From NCBI GenBank assembly GCA_021775315.1, contig JAJFIC010000018.1, positions 1-64,000 of the forward strand: 64,000 bases of DNA. Direction: 5' to 3'. The stretch is from Paracoccaceae bacterium. GTDB lineage: Bacteria; Pseudomonadota; Alphaproteobacteria; Rhodobacterales; Rhodobacteraceae. The notes below the pieces were generated by a model. That model saw only the letters and a program-made list of their open reading frames with translations, was not told the DNA's origin and searched no databases. The translations under genes and the position numbers were made by a program. Every line of letters begins with the position of its first letter. Positions within the stretch are counted from its first letter, which is position 1. Of this stretch, positions 60,860-64,000 are shown one piece after another.

Positions 60860-61969
60860 ATGCTAAACGACCGTCGCGGGCGTATCCGGGCCGAGGCCAA
60901 TCGCCTTTCGGAATTCTTCATCGCCCAAGGCGCGCTGCCGGTCGAGGCGGCAAGCCTGCAACCCGCCGAAATCCTGCTTGATCTTTACGGCGAGGATATT
61001 CGCGCCCGCGCCTTTGTCACCCATGACGCCCATAACGGCGAACAAATGTTGCGCCCGGATTTTACCGTTCCGGTGGTGCAGATGCATATGGACGAGGGCG
61101 CGGAACCGGCGCGCTACACCTATTGCGGGCCGGTTTGGCGTAAACAAGAGGCCAGTTCGGACCGGGCCTCGGAATATTTGCAAGTCGGGTTTGAGGTGTT
61201 TGACCGCTCTGACCCCGCCGCATCCGATGCCGAGGTTTTCGCTTTATTCGCCGAGCTTCTGAACCCGCTGAAACTGCGGGCCGCCACCGGTGATCTGGGC
61301 ATCCTGATGGCCGCCGTTTCCGGCCTTGCCACGCTTAACAGTCGCAAGGCAGCCCTTAAGCGCCATATCTGGCGTCCGGCGCGGTTTCGCCAATTGCTTG
61401 ATCGTTATAGCGGCAAATCCCCGGTTCCGGCCAGCCGCGCGGCTTTGTTGCAAGCCCTGAACAACCAGTCCGCCGAAGATGTGATCGCCGGGCAGGGCAC
61501 CCATGTGGGTTTACGCTCGCCTGTGGAAATCGCCAACCGGGTGCAAGCCTTGGCCGATGACGCGGCGGCGGATCATATCAGTGGCAGCGAGGTTGCTTTG
61601 TTGAATGACATCCTGAACCTGCGTGAAAAATCCACGATCGCGCTTGATCGCCTGCGTGATATCGAGGTCGACATGCCTGCCATCGGCCCGGCGCTTGATC
61701 GTTTCGCCGCCCGGCTTGATGCGTTGGCAGCGCGCGGCGTTGATGTTGACGCGCTTGATTTTGAGGGCAGTTATGGTCGCACCTCGCTGGAATATTATGA
61801 CGGGTTCGTCTTTGGCTTTTACGCCGAGGCGCGCGCCGATTTGCCGGTCATCGCCAGCGGTGGGCGGTATGATGCCATGACGGCGGTGCTGGGCCGTGGC
61901 CGGTCAATTCCTGCGGTCGGCGGCGTGATCCGGCCCGAGTTTATTCTGGCAATGCAGGAGGGGGCGTAA
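60860..61969 (+). CDS. hisZ: ATP phosphoribosyltransferase regulatory subunit
   Basis: 369-residue catalytically inactive HisS paralogue that binds short HisG and makes it histidine-sensitive. HisS-like core with RPDFTVPVVQMHMDEG, RYTYCGPVWRKQEASSDR-like motif 2 and a late SGGRYDAM segment. Starts three bases after hisS. Its stop overlaps the hisG start by one base (TAATG), which fits a tight hetero-oligomer. No anticodon-binding domain, as expected. Confidence 0.94.
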   Translation: MLNDRRGRIRAEANRLSEFFIAQGALPVEAASLQPAEILLDLYGEDIRARAFVTHDAHNGEQMLRPDFTVPVVQMHMDEGAEPARYTYCGPVWRKQEASSDRASEYLQVGFEVFDRSDPAASDAEVFALFAELLNPLKLRAATGDLGILMAAVSGLATLNSRKAALKRHIWRPARFRQLLDRYSGKSPVPASRAALLQALNNQSAEDVIAGQGTHVGLRSPVEIANRVQALADDAAADHISGSEVALLNDILNLREKSTIALDRLRDIEVDMPAIGPALDRFAARLDALAARGVDVDALDFEGSYGRTSLEYYDGFVFGFYAEARADLPVIASGGRYDAMTAVLGRGRSIPAVGGVIRPEFILAMQEGA

Positions 61970-62667
61970 TGGCGATCAAGCTTGGCATTCCGTCCAAAGG
62001 CCGGTTGCAGGATAAGACGTTTGACTGGTTCAAAGCGCGCGGCGTCGACCTTAGCCGGAGCACCTCGGCGCGTGAATATGCCGGGGCGGTTCTGGGGATC
62101 GACGGCGTCGAGTTGGTGCTGCTTTCTGCGGGTGAAATCCCGCGCGAATTGGGTGCCGGGCGCATTCATCTGGGCGTGACCGGCACCGATCTGGTGCGCG
62201 AAAATACACCTCTTTGGCGCCAATCTTGTGCCGAGTTGACCCTGATGGGGTTCGGTCACGCCGATCTGGTGATTGCCGTGCCGAACGTTTGGGTCGATGT
62301 TGACACGCTGGATGATCTGGATGCGGCAGCGGCGCGGTTTCGGGCAGATCACGGGTTCCGTTTGCGCATCGCAACCAAATACCACAGCCTTGTGCGGGAT
62401 TTCCTGCAAGCCAAAGGCGTGGCTGACTACCAGCTTGTTGACAGCCAAGGCGCAACCGAAGGCACGGTGAAAAACCTGACTGCCGAGGCGATTGCCGATA
62501 TTACATCCACCGGCGACACATTGCGCGCCAACCATCTGAAAATGCTAAGCGACGGGGTCATCCACCGCTCGCAAGCGGCCCTGTTCCTGTCAAAGACCGC
62601 CAGCCTGAACAGCGACGAAACCCAATCCCTGAACCAGGTTTTGGCAGCTTTGGAAATTAGCGCATAA
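61969..62667 (+). CDS. hisG: ATP phosphoribosyltransferase catalytic subunit (short form)
   Basis: 232-residue first enzyme of histidine synthesis (ATP and PRPP to phosphoribosyl-ATP). Short form, lacking the C-terminal regulatory domain, matching the hisZ gene directly upstream. Start KLGIPSKGRLQDKTFDW, and later EGTVKNLTAEAIADITSTG, the phosphate-binding loop region. Likely feedback-inhibited by histidine through HisZ. Confidence 0.96.
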   Translation: MAIKLGIPSKGRLQDKTFDWFKARGVDLSRSTSAREYAGAVLGIDGVELVLLSAGEIPRELGAGRIHLGVTGTDLVRENTPLWRQSCAELTLMGFGHADLVIAVPNVWVDVDTLDDLDAAAARFRADHGFRLRIATKYHSLVRDFLQAKGVADYQLVDSQGATEGTVKNLTAEAIADITSTGDTLRANHLKMLSDGVIHRSQAALFLSKTASLNSDETQSLNQVLAALEISA

Positions 62668-62710
62668 GGCTGGGCTGCCCGGCGCGGCCAATCCAGAATC
62701 TAAGATCCGC

Positions 62711-63157
62711 TCAGCGCAGGCCGATTTCGGCTAACGCCCGGCTCAGGTCTGCGGGCAACTCATCCTCAAAGTCACGCCGCGCAGCCAGATCCGGCGGGCT
62801 GTCGGCAATTTGCAGATAGCGCCAGCCCTGAAACGGACGCCGGGCGGCGGCTTGGGTGCGGATCACACGCGGCTCCATAATAATCGCGCAACGCCGAATA
62901 CCGTCGCCGCCGATCCGTTCATCAAACCTAAGGATGCGTTGCCGGGCCAGAATGACGCCCTTGATGACCCAATAAAGCGATCCGCCGCGCAACAGCTGAT
63001 CGGCGCGTTTGGGCCACATGCGGGTGACATGGGTGGTCAGATCGTCAACGCCGTTCACCCCCGCCAGATCACTTTGATCGGCGCGATAGTTTTCAAGCTG
63101 TTCCAAGGTGTCGATACCGACGCACAGCTTTACCAGATTGATATATTCGTCGCTCAC
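62711..63157 (-). CDS. DUF1489 family protein
   Basis: About 148-residue protein of the DUF1489 family, found across alphaproteobacteria; function unknown. Family blocks: YINLVKLCVGIDTLEQLE, HVTRMWPKRADQLLRGGSLY and WVIKGVILARQRILRFDE. I prefer the GTG start, which has GGGGGA at six bases' spacing; the ATG two codons upstream sits directly on that site. Convergent to hisG. No signal peptide or membrane segment. Confidence 0.85.
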   Translation of the reverse strand: MSDEYINLVKLCVGIDTLEQLENYRADQSDLAGVNGVDDLTTHVTRMWPKRADQLLRGGSLYWVIKGVILARQRILRFDERIGGDGIRRCAIIMEPRVIRTQAAARRPFQGWRYLQIADSPPDLAARRDFEDELPADLSRALAEIGLR

Positions 63158-63255
63158 AAGCATCCCCCACCGAAAACAAAGGATAAAGATTTCTGCATAC
63201 TATTCAATCGCAACCGCGCTAGGTTGGGGCAAACCAATCCCAAGGAGGCCGCGAA

Positions 63256-64000
63256 ATGGAACAAAGTGATGTGATACTGCAAGGTGGCACCGTGATTGAT
63301 GGGTCCGGCGCGCCGGGCAAGATCGCAGATGTTGCCGTCAAGGGCGGCGACATCGTTGCGGTCGGTGATTGCAGCGATTGGACCGCCGATCAAGTTCTGG
63401 ATGCAACCGGTCAGATCGTGGCGCCGGGTTTTATTGATGTGCATACGCATGATGATGTGGCGGTGATGGAAACACCGGATATGCCGTTCAAAATATCCCA
63501 GGGCGTGACCACGATTATCGCTGGCAATTGCGGCATCAGTGCTGCTCCCTTTGTGCCTTGCGATGGTCTGCCGCCGCCTTTTACACTGACCTTCACCGAT
63601 CCCGCGTCGTGCTATCCAAATGTCGATGCATACCGGCGCGGGGTCGAGGCGGCAGGCCCGGCGGTTAATGTGGCTCTGTTGGCTGGCCATTCCTCGTTGC
63701 GGGCCAACGTCATGGGTGTTGATCTGGACCGCGCAGCGACCGAGGCTGAGATTGCAAAAATGTCCCAAACCCTTGATCTCGCGTTGCGGCAAGGCTGTGT
63801 CGGGCTGTCCAGCGGGCTGGATTACCCACCGTCGCTCGCGGCCCCGATGTCAGAAATGGTGGCACTGGCAAAAATCCTCGGCCGCCATCCCAAATCGGTT
63901 TACACCTCACATATGCGCGATGAAGGGGATTTTCTGGTCGAAGCGGTGACTGAGACTATTGAAACCGGGCGGCTGGCCAAGGCGTCGGTGGTGATTTCGC
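63256..64000 (+). CDS. N-acyl-D-amino-acid deacylase (D-aminoacylase), 5' part
   Basis: Amidohydrolase that runs past the end of the window; 248 codons are visible. Residues 1-50 form the small beta domain (VILQGGTVIDGSGAPGKIAD), then the metal-binding DVHTHDD and GNCGISAAPF, hallmark of D-aminoacylases, with further VGLSSGLDYPPS and YTSHMRDEG blocks that hold the later metal and substrate residues. AAGGAGG lies eight bases before the ATG. It would release D-amino acids from N-acyl forms; a link to the D-amino-acid dehydrogenase in the first part of the window is possible but they are 57 kb apart. Confidence 0.92.
   Translation, partial: MEQSDVILQGGTVIDGSGAPGKIADVAVKGGDIVAVGDCSDWTADQVLDATGQIVAPGFIDVHTHDDVAVMETPDMPFKISQGVTTIIAGNCGISAAPFVPCDGLPPPFTLTFTDPASCYPNVDAYRRGVEAAGPAVNVALLAGHSSLRANVMGVDLDRAATEAEIAKMSQTLDLALRQGCVGLSSGLDYPPSLAAPMSEMVALAKILGRHPKSVYTSHMRDEGDFLVEAVTETIETGRLAKASVVIS

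Noticed and set aside
1-64000. tRNA or rRNA genes, CRISPR arrays, insertion sequences, integrases or attachment sites
   Set aside because: I looked for T-loop consensus, direct-repeat arrays, transposase-like proteins and terminal inverted repeats and saw none that hold up.

Overview
The window looks like a chromosomal stretch from a marine alphaproteobacterium of the Rhodobacteraceae (Roseobacter group). The reasons are a complete Kelly-Friedrich sox cluster in the soxSRT / soxVWXYZABCD arrangement, a hisS-hisZ-hisG block, a DUF1489 gene, a DddP-like DMSP-lyase homologue, TRAP transport, dimethylglycine-dehydrogenase/GcvT fusions and a non-pyrrolysine MttB homologue. By eye the DNA is moderately GC-rich and evenly coding. 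I saw no rRNA, tRNA, insertion sequence, prophage or CRISPR array.

Layout. (1) 0.1-12 kb: amino-acid / aryl-pyruvate catabolism. A LysR regulator faces a split two-gene indolepyruvate:ferredoxin oxidoreductase (iorA-iorB). Divergent from it is an operon of a DauA-like D-amino-acid dehydrogenase, an alpha/beta hydrolase and an ornithine-cyclodeaminase/mu-crystallin-type dehydrogenase. An Lrp/AsnC regulator then sits divergent to a second, fused indolepyruvate oxidoreductase. (2) 12-18.8 kb: TetR regulator, DddP-like M24 metalloenzyme, EamA permease, FAD/GcvT demethylating dehydrogenase and an MttB-family methyltransferase; together they suggest methylated-osmolyte (DMSP/betaine) use. (3) 18.9-22.7 kb: GDP-fucose synthesis (gmd, fcl), an RmlC-like epimerase and a GT11 fucosyltransferase on the other strand, with a possible gene remnant between; a surface-sugar module. 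(4) 22.9-24.3 kb: M20 peptidase. (5) 24.3-35 kb: thiosulfate oxidation. soxV-W-X-Y-Z-A-B-C-D run on the minus strand, followed by two further SoxW-like thioredoxins; soxS-soxR-soxT run the other way. (6) 35.3-45 kb: TRAP transporter, PcaD-like hydrolase, zinc alcohol dehydrogenase, SulP transporter, enolase-superfamily dehydratase and a TetA-like MFS exporter. (7) 45-54.8 kb: one long minus-strand purine operon, uraH - xdhA - xdhB - xdhC - BMP-type ABC transporter (ATPase, two permeases, binding protein), closed by a strong bidirectional terminator. (8) 54.9-64 kb: housekeeping, with dnaE, slyX, a small secreted protein, hisS-hisZ-hisG, a DUF1489 gene and the start of a D-aminoacylase that runs off the end.

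How the parts fit. Region 1 can turn (probably hydrophobic or aromatic) D-amino acids into 2-oxo acids and then into acyl-CoA via ferredoxin-linked oxidation. Region 2 removes methyl groups from osmolytes. Region 5 oxidises thiosulfate in the periplasm with SoxV, SoxW and SoxS keeping the SoxYZ system reduced; it is probably switched by the two-cysteine ArsR repressor SoxR. Region 7 imports purines or nucleosides and carries out xanthine oxidation and one step of urate breakdown. Two operons (sox and TRAP) carry a hairpin just after the genes for their most abundant periplasmic proteins.

Nothing here is a clearly new defence or mobile system. The best leads are the altered active site of the DauA-like enzyme beside two indolepyruvate oxidoreductases, the DddP/MttB osmolyte cluster without a visible corrinoid protein, the one-heme SoxD with tandem extra SoxW proteins, and the internal sox hairpin.
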